In this document: piece after piece, positions 8,161 to 16,244 of the stretch | Layout: each line of letters starts with the position of its first letter | How positions within the stretch are numbered: position 1 is the stretch's first letter | Assembly: GCA_016286385.1 (NCBI GenBank) | Contig: JAEESO010000002.1 | Span: 62,001 to 126,000 of the forward strand | DNA length: 64,000 nt | Direction of reading: 5' to 3' | Source of the DNA: Bacteroidales bacterium | Lineage (GTDB): Bacteria > Bacteroidota > Bacteroidia > Bacteroidales > UBA932 | The notes under the pieces: model-generated | What the model was told of the DNA's origin: nothing | The model's database searches: none | The model's input: only the letters and a program-made list of their open reading frames with translations | Translations under genes and position numbers: made by a program

Positions 8161-9300
8161 TCACAGGTTTACCTGCATTCTTATGCGGCGGGATTTTGGA
8201 TAGAGGTTGTTGCACCTTGTCCCCAGGTTTTTGGCGGGGCCAAGCGGATGGCCTTCATAGCAAATTGTTATAAGGCCGAGCGGAGCCTCCGGCAGCTTGA
8301 GCGCATCCCCGTGGAGGTACTGAAGGGCCGTCTTGCGGTCTACGTTCACGTGGGGGGCGTCATGCCCGACGTGATCGGGCATCTCTGCCCTGAAGATCTT
8401 CAGCGGATCCCCCCTCCGCACCCCGTCATTCTCCCCGTGCTTCCTCAGCGCGGCCACATACTGGCCTTCTCCGGGCACAAAGCCGGGAAGAAGGACCTGC
8501 CCATAGCGGGTTAGAATTGCAGGAGGGAAGTCTTCCGGAGGAATAATATCGGCCCCTAATTCTGTGGCTATCCACTCCACTGTGTCGTCGTTTTCAAAGT
8601 GGTTGAAGGTGCAGGTGGAGTAGATGAGGATGCCGCCGGGGACAAGGGTGGGCCAGATGTCTGAAAGGATGCGGCGGCTACGGGCTGCGCAGAACTCAAC
8701 GGTCTCAAGGGACCAGTCCTCCACGGCCTTGGCGTCTTTGCGGAACATGCCCTCGCCGGAGCAGGGGACATCGGCCACTATCATATCAAAGAGCGGCGCG
8801 CTTTCAAAGGCCGATGGATCACGTGAAACAACGCCTGTACGGCTGTCTCCCCAGGTTTCCATGTTGGATTTGAGGGTGTTGTAGCGGGCCCTGACAACCT
8901 CGTTGGAAAGGAGAGTGAAGTTGCTGCCGAAGCGTTCACGGAGGGATGCGGCAAGGTCTGTGGACTTGCCGCCGGGAGCGGCACAGAGGTCAAGGACGCT
9001 CATGCCGGGACGGTCCATGAAGCGTCTTGCAACGTGGCCGGGGAACATGGCGCTTGTGTCCTGCACATAATAGCATCCGGCGTGGAAAAGAGGGTCCAGG
9101 GTGAATGACGGGCGCTCCTTTAGGATGTACCCGTAGGGGCTCCAGGGCACGTTTTCAGCGTCCGGGAACGGGCATTCCGTTAGTTTGGCGGGGTTGAGGC
9201 GTATAGACACGGAAGGCTCCCCGGAGAGAGCCTTAAGCGTAATCTCCGCCTTGTCTTCGCCTACTGAATGGGCCAGTAATTTCCTGAATTCCTCTGTCAT
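8161..9300 (-). CDS. NOL1/NOP2/Sun (RsmB/RsmF-type) rRNA cytosine-C5 methyltransferase
   Basis: 379 residues from the ATG at 9300. The longer in-frame start would translate a palindromic repeat and is rejected. The SAM-binding motif DLCAAPGGK is at residues 104-112. The catalytic pair is PCSGEG (Cys180) and STCTFN (Cys230), as in m5C methyltransferases. The C-terminal extension resembles the RsmF-type RNA-binding tail. Residues about 305-316 (AEMPDHVGHDAP) are encoded by a palindromic element and seem to be an in-frame insertion. The SRPBCC gene lies upstream, with another copy of the element in the 35-bp gap. Confidence 0.93.
   Translation of the reverse strand: MTEEFRKLLAHSVGEDKAEITLKALSGEPSVSIRLNPAKLTECPFPDAENVPWSPYGYILKERPSFTLDPLFHAGCYYVQDTSAMFPGHVARRFMDRPGMSVLDLCAAPGGKSTDLAASLRERFGSNFTLLSNEVVRARYNTLKSNMETWGDSRTGVVSRDPSAFESAPLFDMIVADVPCSGEGMFRKDAKAVEDWSLETVEFCAARSRRILSDIWPTLVPGGILIYSTCTFNHFENDDTVEWIATELGADIIPPEDFPPAILTRYGQVLLPGFVPGEGQYVAALRKHGENDGVRRGDPLKIFRAEMPDHVGHDAPHVNVDRKTALQYLHGDALKLPEAPLGLITICYEGHPLGPAKNLGTRCNNLYPKSRRIRMQVNL
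8359..8385. repeat. Palindromic element inside the rRNA methyltransferase gene
   Basis: GTCATGCCCGA-CGTGA-TCGGGCATCTC: an 8-bp perfect stem with the flanking GTC and CTC shared by the copies at 9307 and 60714. It keeps the reading frame open. Confidence 0.75.
8815..8830. promoter_or_regulatory. parS-like site 3 (inside rRNA methyltransferase gene)
   Basis: It matches TGTTTCACGTGAAACA at 14 of 16 positions with a perfect right half (TCACGTGAAACA). parS sites inside coding sequence are common in other bacteria. It lies 1.75 kb from the other two. Confidence 0.45.
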
Positions 9301-9306
9301 ATAATC

Positions 9307-9333
9307 GTCATTCCCGACCTGATCGGGAATCTC
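9307..9333. repeat. Intergenic palindromic element (GTCATTCCCG type)
   Basis: GTCATTCCCGA-CCTGA-TCGGGAATCTC fills the gap between the SRPBCC gene and the methyltransferase gene. It has the same layout as the coding copies at 8359 and 58648 and the intergenic copy at 60714. Confidence 0.8.
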
Positions 9334-9335
9334 TC

Positions 9336-9782
9336 TTATTTCATCCACTGTTTTGGATCGAACCCTTCCGGCATTTTGCCGTTTGAGGCATCCACAAGGC
9401 CGTCCACAACCTTGTCAAGGGCTTCCTTCACCTTGCCGGAGAGCATCATCTTCATCATGAGGTTAAGATCGGCCTCAACCTTTATGTGGAAATCCGTCTT
9501 GTAGGGGTCCTCTGCGGCCGCGTCAAAGTGAAGGACTATGTGGAATGCGAATGGTGCGCCGTAGTCCACAAGCTCTATGCGTGAGTAGGGGACTCTCTCA
9601 TGGACCTTCACGCCAATGTTGAAACCCTGGACCGTTGCCTGGAGGGTGTCAAAGGTGGCTTCAATCATATCTTTCTTGTCTTCGGGGAGCATGGCCTTGA
9701 AGTTCTGCAGGTCCGTGAAAGACATATACAGTTCATGGGGCTGGCGTGAAACTATGCCGTGTTTACTTTCTATTGTTGTCAT
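9336..9782 (-). CDS. START/SRPBCC-like small protein
   Basis: 148 residues from the ATG at 9782; the 23 upstream in-frame codons overlap the promoter and are not coding. The fold cues are an initial strand (SKHGIVSRQPHELYMSF), a helix and then successive antiparallel strands ending in a long C-terminal helix (LMMKMMLSGKVKEALDKVVDGLVDA). This is the SRPBCC (polyketide cyclase/START-like) pattern of ligand-binding proteins. The substrate is unknown. It heads a leftward unit with the methyltransferase and shares a compact symmetric promoter region with the Nudix gene. Confidence 0.75.
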   Translation of the reverse strand: MTTIESKHGIVSRQPHELYMSFTDLQNFKAMLPEDKKDMIEATFDTLQATVQGFNIGVKVHERVPYSRIELVDYGAPFAFHIVLHFDAAAEDPYKTDFHIKVEADLNLMMKMMLSGKVKEALDKVVDGLVDASNGKMPEGFDPKQWMK

Positions 9783-9789
9783 AAGTTTG

Positions 9790-9813
9790 TATCTTTGTAA
9801 CTCCGCAAAGATA
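9790..9813. promoter_or_regulatory. Symmetric face-to-face promoter pair
   Basis: TATCTTTG (plus strand, 9790-9797) and its exact reverse complement CAAAGATA (9806-9813) are separated by 8 bp and form a perfect palindrome. The plus copy would drive the Nudix gene (ATG at 9821) and the minus copy the SRPBCC gene (ATG at 9782), giving transcripts with overlapping 5' ends. Confidence 0.65.
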
Positions 9814-9814
9814 G

Positions 9815-10432
<618 letters not shown>

Positions 10433-10471
10433 CCGTTCTCCTATGGCGCTGATCCCCGCACTCCCATAATA

Positions 10472-10724
10472 CTTCTCCCCTGGCGGTGGAGGTCAACGCG
10501 CTGATTACCAGTTACTTACACGGGTTTCTACCAGAAAAAGTTCTAGTATAAACCCTTGTAACGCACTGTGTTTCAATCACTTAACCTCCACCGTTGCCGT
10601 TGGTTTATTTCACTGTCCCGAAGGGGGCAATGAATCACACGTTTTTGGCGTTTTTTGCGCGTTTCATTGACCAAATGGGCAATGATTCACACGAAAACGG
10701 CCATTTTTGCGCGTTTCGTTGCCC
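10472..10724 (+). repeat. Left arm of long inverted repeat flanking a two-gene cassette
   Basis: This arm matches the reverse complement of 12444-12757 in order: the outer block CTTCTCCCCTGGCGGTGGA, then the hairpin TTTCTACCAGAAAAAGTTCTAGTATAAA, then CAATCACTTAACCTCCACC, then two tandem subunits. The first subunit runs from GGGGCAATGAATCACACG to CGTTTCATTGACC and the second from GGGCAATGATTCACACG to CGTTTCGTTGCCC. Each subunit is itself an imperfect dyad. Confidence 0.85.
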
Positions 10725-10764
10725 GGCCAGGTTATGCCCTGGCACGTTATTGACCGAAATTTAG

Positions 10765-10772
10765 TATCTTTG
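10765..10772 (+). promoter_or_regulatory. Predicted -7 element for the membrane cassette
   Basis: TATCTTTG fits TAnnTTTG and lies 8 bp upstream of the ATG at 10781, so the leader would be only a few bases. No TTG at the usual 19-21 bp spacing was seen. Confidence 0.55.
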
Positions 10773-10780
10773 CAATTAAT

Positions 10781-11440
10781 ATGAAAGACATTTTAAGAAG
10801 ATACAGCATATCCACGCTGGGCCTCGTTCTGGTGGCCCTGGGAGTGGGTATTTCCATAAAGAGCAACCTGGGGATCGCCCCTCCTTCCTGCCCTCCCACC
10901 ATCCTTTCTCTTAAGTGGGGCGCCATTTCCATTGGCACATTTACCTGGATGATGCACATTGTGTTCATTCTCACCCAGTGGGCCCTGCTGGGGAAGAAGT
11001 TTCAACTCCGTTTCCTGATGCAGATCCCGGCGGCCTTTGTGTTTGGTTATATGTGTGACGCCTCCATCTGGCTTTTCAATGCCATCAACGCCCCAGCCAC
11101 TAATTATGTGGTTCAGATACTCCTGAGCCTTGGAGCGGTAGTGATCACTGCTATCGGCATCAAACTGGAGGTGGTTGGAGACGGCTGGATCCTTGCCGGA
11201 GACAAACTTGTGGCAGTACTGTCGGAGGTTACAAAGAGTCCTTTCAGCAGGGTGAAGGTAATCTTTGACATTGTGATGGTTGCCTTTACTGCCGCGTTCT
11301 CCTTCATAGTGTTCGGGCTTCTGGACGGTAACGGCCATACCGTGGTCATCCGTGAGGGCACCCTCATCCTGGCCATTCTCACCGGCATCTGCATGAGGTT
11401 TACGGATCCTCTGATAGACCGCATTTTCTCCAGGAAATGA
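10781..11440 (+). CDS. YczE/YyaS-family membrane protein
   Basis: 219 residues with about five to six membrane segments. The N-terminal pattern LRRYSISTLGLVLVALGVGISIKSNLG resembles the YczE/YyaS/YitT-like integral membrane family (two halves, with the SNLG-IAPP turn after helix 1). The function of the family is unclear; some members are near transport or antibiotic genes. It overlaps the next gene by ATGA and shares its promoter. The pair lies between the arms of a long inverted repeat, so it may have moved or inverted as a unit. Confidence 0.75.
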   Translation: MKDILRRYSISTLGLVLVALGVGISIKSNLGIAPPSCPPTILSLKWGAISIGTFTWMMHIVFILTQWALLGKKFQLRFLMQIPAAFVFGYMCDASIWLFNAINAPATNYVVQILLSLGAVVITAIGIKLEVVGDGWILAGDKLVAVLSEVTKSPFSRVKVIFDIVMVAFTAAFSFIVFGLLDGNGHTVVIREGTLILAILTGICMRFTDPLIDRIFSRK

Positions 11441-12381
11441 GCCGCACACGGCAACTTTTGAATGACTGGATGCTGCCTGGCGCCATCGTGCTGGGCATAA
11501 GCCTGTATCTTTTATACTACTTCACTCCGGGGCTTCACGCCCATGAGCGCATCCTGCACCTTCTTGTCTCAGAAGGCCAGCGCGTTGTCATCGCCACCCT
11601 CCTGTTCTTCCAGTTTGTGAAGATCTCACCCCACGACCTCCGTTTCACCCGCTGGCACTTCCTTGCGTTGGCGTTCCAGGTGGGGCTGTTCCTGGGGTTA
11701 TCGGCCATAATTTCTTTTATGCCCGTTGGAGACATTCGCATGCTCCTTGAGTGCGCCATGCTGTGCCTTATTTGCCCCACGGCATCGGCCGCAGGGGTCA
11801 TTACGGAAAAACTGGGCGGGAACCTTGCCGGCACCGTCACTTACCTTGTGCTGATAAACCTTGCCGGCACCTTCCTCATTCCGCTGGTGATCCCTATGGT
11901 CAATCCATCGGCCACAATGGGCTTCTGGGCATACGTGGGGCATATTGCGCTGAAGGTTTTCCCCGTGCTGGTGCTGCCGGGACTGCTGGCTTGGACCATC
12001 CGCTACACCACCCATCGGCTTCAGCGCGGCCTGATGAGATGGAGCTCCAATTCATTCTACGTATGGGGCGTGGGGCTCACCCTGGCCATGATCCTTGCCA
12101 CCCGCGCGCTCATGGAAAGCGGCCTTGGAGTAGCCGCCATCGCCGGAATAGTGCTGGTATCCGTGTTCTGCTGCTTCCTGCAGTTCTTTACCGGACGCCG
12201 TCTTGGGGCCGATATAATCACCCCCGGCCAGGCCCTTGGCCAAAAGAACACCGGCTTCCTCATCTGGCTGGGGTACAACTACATGACTCCCGTCACATCC
12301 GTTGCCGGCGGCCTCTACGCCATCTGGCAGAACCTCTTCAACAGCTGGGAACTCTACCGTAAGCAGCACCAGGGCCGATAA
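11437..12381 (+). CDS. BASS-like (bile acid:sodium symporter family) membrane transporter
   Basis: 314 residues with about nine to ten hydrophobic helices. The region CAMLCLICPTASAAGVITEKLGGNLAGTVTYLVL and the later GQALGQKNTGFLIWLGYNYMTPVTSVAGG fit the crossover motifs of the BASS/arsenite-permease-like superfamily. Substrates there are organic anions carried with sodium; none can be assigned here. It starts inside the last codons of the YczE-like gene (ATGA). The stop codon lies in a GGCCGATAA string. Remote alternatives are other ten-helix transporters. Confidence 0.7.
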   Translation: MSRTRQLLNDWMLPGAIVLGISLYLLYYFTPGLHAHERILHLLVSEGQRVVIATLLFFQFVKISPHDLRFTRWHFLALAFQVGLFLGLSAIISFMPVGDIRMLLECAMLCLICPTASAAGVITEKLGGNLAGTVTYLVLINLAGTFLIPLVIPMVNPSATMGFWAYVGHIALKVFPVLVLPGLLAWTIRYTTHRLQRGLMRWSSNSFYVWGVGLTLAMILATRALMESGLGVAAIAGIVLVSVFCCFLQFFTGRRLGADIITPGQALGQKNTGFLIWLGYNYMTPVTSVAGGLYAIWQNLFNSWELYRKQHQGR

Positions 12382-12397
12382 TTCCGTGGTCCAGCTC

Positions 12398-12443
12398 TCA
12401 CCGGGCCCCACCGGGCCTCCACCGGGCCTCACCGGGCCCCACA
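12398..12443 (+). repeat. Short tandem repeat CACCGGGCC
   Basis: Four consecutive copies of CACCGGGCC with 1-3 bp spacers, ending in a decayed CACAGGGC, lie just after the transporter stop codon and next to the inner end of the right inverted-repeat arm. Confidence 0.7.
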
Positions 12444-12757
12444 GGGCAACGAAACGCGCAAAAATGGCCGTTTTCGTGTAAATCATTGACCATTTGGGCA
12501 ACGAAACGCACAAAAAACGCCAAAAACGTGTGATTCATTGCCCCAGCCCGTAATGCCGATGCGGTGGTAATGAGTGAGATCAATGCCGCGAGGAACGAAT
12601 GAGGCCAACACGGAGGAGAAAGAGTAATGCGGATGTGGTGGAGGTTAAGTGATTGAAGCACAGTGTGTTATGAGAGTTTCTACCAGAACTTTTTCTGGTA
12701 GAAACCCGTGTAAGTGGCTGGAAGTCAGCGCATTGGCTTCCACCGCCAGGGGAGAAG
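12444..12757 (-). repeat. Right arm of long inverted repeat flanking a two-gene cassette
   Basis: It is the reverse complement of the left arm (10472-10724) with strong block identity, plus an extra stretch of about 80 bp between the hairpin block and the paired subunits. The hairpin block here is a better palindrome (TTTCTACCAGAA ... TTCTGGTAGAAA) than in the left arm. Confidence 0.85.
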
Positions 12758-12781
12758 CGTGAGGGGGCGGGGGAGAAGGGG

Positions 12782-12812
12782 TTGGGAAAGTTGTGAAAAT
12801 ACGTTATATTTG
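12782..12812 (+). promoter_or_regulatory. Predicted porin promoter (-33/-7)
   Basis: TTG at 12782-12784 and TATATTTG at 12805-12812 with a 20-bp spacer match the Bacteroidota sigma-ABfr promoter layout. The -7 element ends 6 bp before the ATG at 12819, so the mRNA is probably leaderless or nearly so. Confidence 0.7.
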
Positions 12813-12818
12813 TAAGCT

Positions 12819-15650
12819 ATGTCTAAGATAGGGAACATACTGCTGCCAATAGCTGTGGCCGGTCTGGTTGCAGCCCAGACGGTGGGCGTGGAGGTAAACC
12901 GCGCCGCCCGTCTGCACAGGTGGTTCCCTGTTGCCGTGAAGGATACGGTTAAGGCCGATACATCGGCCCCCAAAAAGGCCGTAGCCATAGCGGACAGCGT
13001 AACTTCCGTGGCAGACTCCCTGCAGAAAGACAGCCTTGCTGCCGCCGCAGACAGCGCCGCCGCGGCCCTAAGGCACAGGCGTGACTCTATCCAGGCGCTT
13101 ATTGACAGCCTTAAAGCCAAGGCCGATACAGCCAGGATGGATTCCCTCTACAATGTACTCCTGCAACTTGACTCAGAATCCAGAAGCCCCCTTGACAGCC
13201 TGGCAGACGAGGAGGACTTCGACCTCTTTGCCATCCCGCAGGATGACACAATGCCAAAGGTCTACGCCCGTGACACCATGAGGGTGCCAGACAGCCTGAA
13301 ACTCACGGACCCCTTCCTCTATGAGTGGTACGTGGCCGTCAAGGACTCCTTTACCCACAGGCTGGTGGTGGATTCCCTCAAGGCCGAAGGAGACTCCCTC
13401 CTCTGGCCCCGCATAGATTCCCTGTATCTGGACGATTCAACACGCACGGCCAAGGAGAAGTTCGAAAGGTGGTACGCCGGCCTCACCAAGGCGGAGCGGA
13501 AGCGCTATGACTATGAGCAGAAGCTTCCCATCCTCCTCCACCGTCAGGACTCCATCCTCAAGCATAAGGACAGCATCAAGCGCGTGAAGGACAGCATACG
13601 CCAGAGCACTCCCAGGATACTTGAAACGGCGTTTTTCCCGGACAGCCTGTACTACAAGCGGCTCATTTCCTGGAAGCGTGACCGCATGTACAACAGCATA
13701 GAGTACAAGGAATGGGACACCACTGCCAACTACCGCTTCTACGACTACCCCCACATGAGGGAAGACGTAGGCGCCACCTGGCTGGGCTTCACCGGAACGC
13801 CAGTCCAAACCTACAACTTCTTTAGAAGGGGCAGGGAACTCACTCCCAGTTACTATGAGCCCATGGAAACCTGGACTTACACGGCCGATAACATCCCCTT
13901 CTTCAACACCAAGACCCCTTACACGGAGTGGGAATACTACGGATCGCTGTTCTCCAACGGCACCCAGGCCAATGATGCCTTCCGCATTTTCACCACCCAG
14001 AATATCCTACCGCAGCTGAACCTCTCCCTGGAGATGAAGCGCTACGGCGGTGCCGGTAACCTCAAGAACGAGGAAACTGACAACCGCACGTATTTTGTCA
14101 CCGCCAACTGGCTTGGTAAGAAGTGGCTGGCCCACGCCGGGTTCATCTCCAACAGCATCACCCATCAGGAAAGCGGCGGTGTAATAGACAATTTCTGGAT
14201 CAGGGATACTACCGTCCAGGTGAGGGAGGTGGACGTGAACCTGCCGTCGGCCACAAACCGATACAAGAAAACTACGGTGTTCTTTGACCAGAACTACCGT
14301 ATCCCGTTTGAGTTCATAGAGAAGCTGAAGCACCGCAAGGACACCTCCTGGGTGCCTTCCGATACCCTCAATACCAACACCACAACCGCATTTATCGGCA
14401 CGGGTACAGAATGGACCACCTACAGCAAGAAGTACGTGGACAACACATCTCAGTCCCTGGCGGAATTCTTCGACGAAACCTTCTTCATCAACCCCACCAA
14501 GAGCTCGGACTCCCTCCGCACCATGCGCCTTGACAACCGCATCATCTTCCGTCTCCAGCCCTGGAAGGAAGATGCCATAGTGTCAAAGATAGAGGGTGGT
14601 ATTGGAGACAGGCTCCAGACTTTCTACCTGAGGCAGCCGGGGTACTCCCTGATAAAGCCGGCCAATACCGTCTGGAACACCATGTACGTGTATGCCGGGG
14701 CAGAGGGCCGATTAAGCAAATACCTTGAATGGGACGCCACCGGGCGTTATCATTTCACGGGAATAGAGGCCAATGACTTCAGCCTGGGAGGCCGGATCAA
14801 GTTCAATATCTTCCCCTTCAGGCGTTATCCCACAAGTCCCATGAGCCTGGTAGCATCCGTGGAAACCTCCCTTAAGGCCCCGGACTTCTATCAGCAGCAC
14901 TTCTACTCCAACCACTACATGTGGGAAAACAGTTTCCAGAAGGTTTCCACAACAAAGCTTCATGCAACTTTCAGCGTTCCGCGCTGGGACCTCAAGGCCG
15001 AGGCCGGTTACGCCCTCCTTGCCAACAACATCTACTATGACACTAAGGGCATAGTGCAGCAGAACACCGTTCCCATGAGCGTCCTTACCGCGGCCCTCAC
15101 CAAGAACTTCGCCTTCGGCCCCGTCCATCTTGACAACCAGGCCCTTCTGCAGCTGTCCTCCAACCAGGATGTCCTGCCGCTTCCCACCCTGGCCCTGAAC
15201 CTGCGCTGGTACATCCAGCTCAACATTGTGGATCCAAAGGTCATGAAGCTCCAGGCCGGCATTAACCTCAGGTACAACACCCTGTGGTACGCCCCATCCT
15301 ATAATCCTGTAGCGGGCGTGTTCACTAACCAGAAGGAAGAGCTTTACGGCAATGCGCCGTCGTTCGACCCCTTCATCAACCTCCAGTGGAAGAAGGCCTG
15401 CATATTCCTGAAGTTTGAGAATATGGGCAAGGGCTGGCCTCTGGATAAGCACGAATACTTCAGCGCCCACCACTATATCCAGCCTCCGGCTGTGTTCAAA
15501 TTTGGCATCTCATGGCCGTTCTATCCGCCTCTGGGGAAGGTCAAGACCCTCAGCGAAAGGGCAGGTGCCGGCATGGGCGGCGGAGGTGGCGGTGGCCTTG
15601 GAGGTGGCCTCGGCGGTGGTCTTGGCGGACTTCTCAAGGGTGGCCGATAA
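12819..15650 (+). CDS. Putative porin (Porin_10-like) with periplasmic coiled region and glycine-rich tail
   Basis: 943 residues, longer than usual for this family. A signal segment (residues 1-20) is followed by about 230 residues rich in DSL/DSI spaced heptad-like, suggesting a coiled or helical periplasmic part. From about residue 270 comes a beta-barrel with many aromatic strands (LSLEMKRYGGAGN, FVTANWLGKKWLAHAGF, YAGAEGRLSKYLEW), as in Bacteroidota 'putative porin' proteins. The barrel should end near ISWPFYPPLGKV. About 35 more residues follow, mostly glycine, so the usual C-terminal aromatic is absent. A lytic transglycosylase gene follows 3 bp later. Confidence 0.75.
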   Translation: MSKIGNILLPIAVAGLVAAQTVGVEVNRAARLHRWFPVAVKDTVKADTSAPKKAVAIADSVTSVADSLQKDSLAAAADSAAAALRHRRDSIQALIDSLKAKADTARMDSLYNVLLQLDSESRSPLDSLADEEDFDLFAIPQDDTMPKVYARDTMRVPDSLKLTDPFLYEWYVAVKDSFTHRLVVDSLKAEGDSLLWPRIDSLYLDDSTRTAKEKFERWYAGLTKAERKRYDYEQKLPILLHRQDSILKHKDSIKRVKDSIRQSTPRILETAFFPDSLYYKRLISWKRDRMYNSIEYKEWDTTANYRFYDYPHMREDVGATWLGFTGTPVQTYNFFRRGRELTPSYYEPMETWTYTADNIPFFNTKTPYTEWEYYGSLFSNGTQANDAFRIFTTQNILPQLNLSLEMKRYGGAGNLKNEETDNRTYFVTANWLGKKWLAHAGFISNSITHQESGGVIDNFWIRDTTVQVREVDVNLPSATNRYKKTTVFFDQNYRIPFEFIEKLKHRKDTSWVPSDTLNTNTTTAFIGTGTEWTTYSKKYVDNTSQSLAEFFDETFFINPTKSSDSLRTMRLDNRIIFRLQPWKEDAIVSKIEGGIGDRLQTFYLRQPGYSLIKPANTVWNTMYVYAGAEGRLSKYLEWDATGRYHFTGIEANDFSLGGRIKFNIFPFRRYPTSPMSLVASVETSLKAPDFYQQHFYSNHYMWENSFQKVSTTKLHATFSVPRWDLKAEAGYALLANNIYYDTKGIVQQNTVPMSVLTAALTKNFAFGPVHLDNQALLQLSSNQDVLPLPTLALNLRWYIQLNIVDPKVMKLQAGINLRYNTLWYAPSYNPVAGVFTNQKEELYGNAPSFDPFINLQWKKACIFLKFENMGKGWPLDKHEYFSAHHYIQPPAVFKFGISWPFYPPLGKVKTLSERAGAGMGGGGGGGLGGGLGGGLGGLLKGGR

Positions 15651-15653
15651 ACT

Positions 15654-16244
15654 ATGAAAACGCGTACCCTTGCATATACGGCGGCTTTCACGCTACTGCT
15701 CCTTCTCATCCCGCATAAGAGCAGGGTGCCATCGGCCGAAACCCCTGAGGAAATAATGGCCCATGAGCGCTCCACGGAATCTCTCTGCGCATATGATAAG
15801 GTGATAAAGGCTACGGCCGATTCCCTGGGGATGGACTGGCACCTTATTGCCGCCGTGGTGTATCACGAGTCCCGTTTCCACAATGAGGCTCAGTCGGCCC
15901 GCGGCGCCGTAGGGCTCATGCAGATCCTCAGCTCCCGCTATTCGCAGGAATATCTCCTTGAGCCCGCCAACAACCTGAGGGTGGGTTCCAGATACCTGAA
16001 GCGCCTTGAGACAATGTATTCTTCCGTGGCGGCAAACCCCACAGAGGCCCTTAAATTCGCCCTCGCGGCATATAACTTCGGGGAAGGGAAGGTGTGGCGC
16101 CTCATTAAGCAGGCGCAGGATGCCGGGGAGGATGCCAGCCGCTGGGACGTGGTTGCCGCTACGCAGCTTCCAAAGGGCCACCACACGGTTGCCTACGTTG
16201 AGAAGGTGCTGGACACCTATTCCTATTATTACAGTAAGTATTAG
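15654..16244 (+). CDS. Lytic transglycosylase (SLT domain)
   Basis: 196 residues with an N-terminal membrane/signal segment (residues 8-19) and then a soluble SLT domain. The catalytic Glu is in VYHESRF (about residue 80). GAVGLMQI, NLRVGSRYLKRL, ALAAYNFGEGKV and HHTVAYVEKV are the expected family motifs (GLMQ, AYN, Y-V). It cleaves the peptidoglycan glycan strand between MurNAc and GlcNAc. It starts 3 bp after the porin stop and is likely co-transcribed, perhaps to open the wall for the large outer-membrane protein, which is inference. Its last four bases overlap the converging permease gene. Confidence 0.93.
   Translation: MKTRTLAYTAAFTLLLLLIPHKSRVPSAETPEEIMAHERSTESLCAYDKVIKATADSLGMDWHLIAAVVYHESRFHNEAQSARGAVGLMQILSSRYSQEYLLEPANNLRVGSRYLKRLETMYSSVAANPTEALKFALAAYNFGEGKVWRLIKQAQDAGEDASRWDVVAATQLPKGHHTVAYVEKVLDTYSYYYSKY

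Larger units (their letters stand above)
10433..10780. other. Non-coding gap holding the left long inverted-repeat arm and the cassette promoter
   Basis: No gene is visible. The gap contains the left arm of a long inverted repeat (10472-10724) and, at 10765-10772, a TATCTTTG promoter element 8 bp before the next ATG. Confidence 0.8.
12382..12818. other. Non-coding gap with tandem repeat, right inverted-repeat arm and porin promoter
   Basis: No gene is supported. It holds a short CACCGGGCC tandem repeat at 12398-12443, the right arm of the long inverted repeat at 12444-12757, and the promoter of the downstream porin at 12782-12812. Confidence 0.8.

Noticed and set aside
9301..9348. A longer start for the rRNA methyltransferase beginning MDEIREIPDQVGND
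   Set aside because: The extra codons are a translation of the intergenic palindrome and overlap the upstream gene's stop; the ATG at 9300 begins the conserved part.
10472..12757. Composite transposon
   Set aside because: The flanking arms encode no transposase and the interior genes are both membrane proteins; no target-site duplication is visible. It is kept as an inverted-repeat cassette instead.
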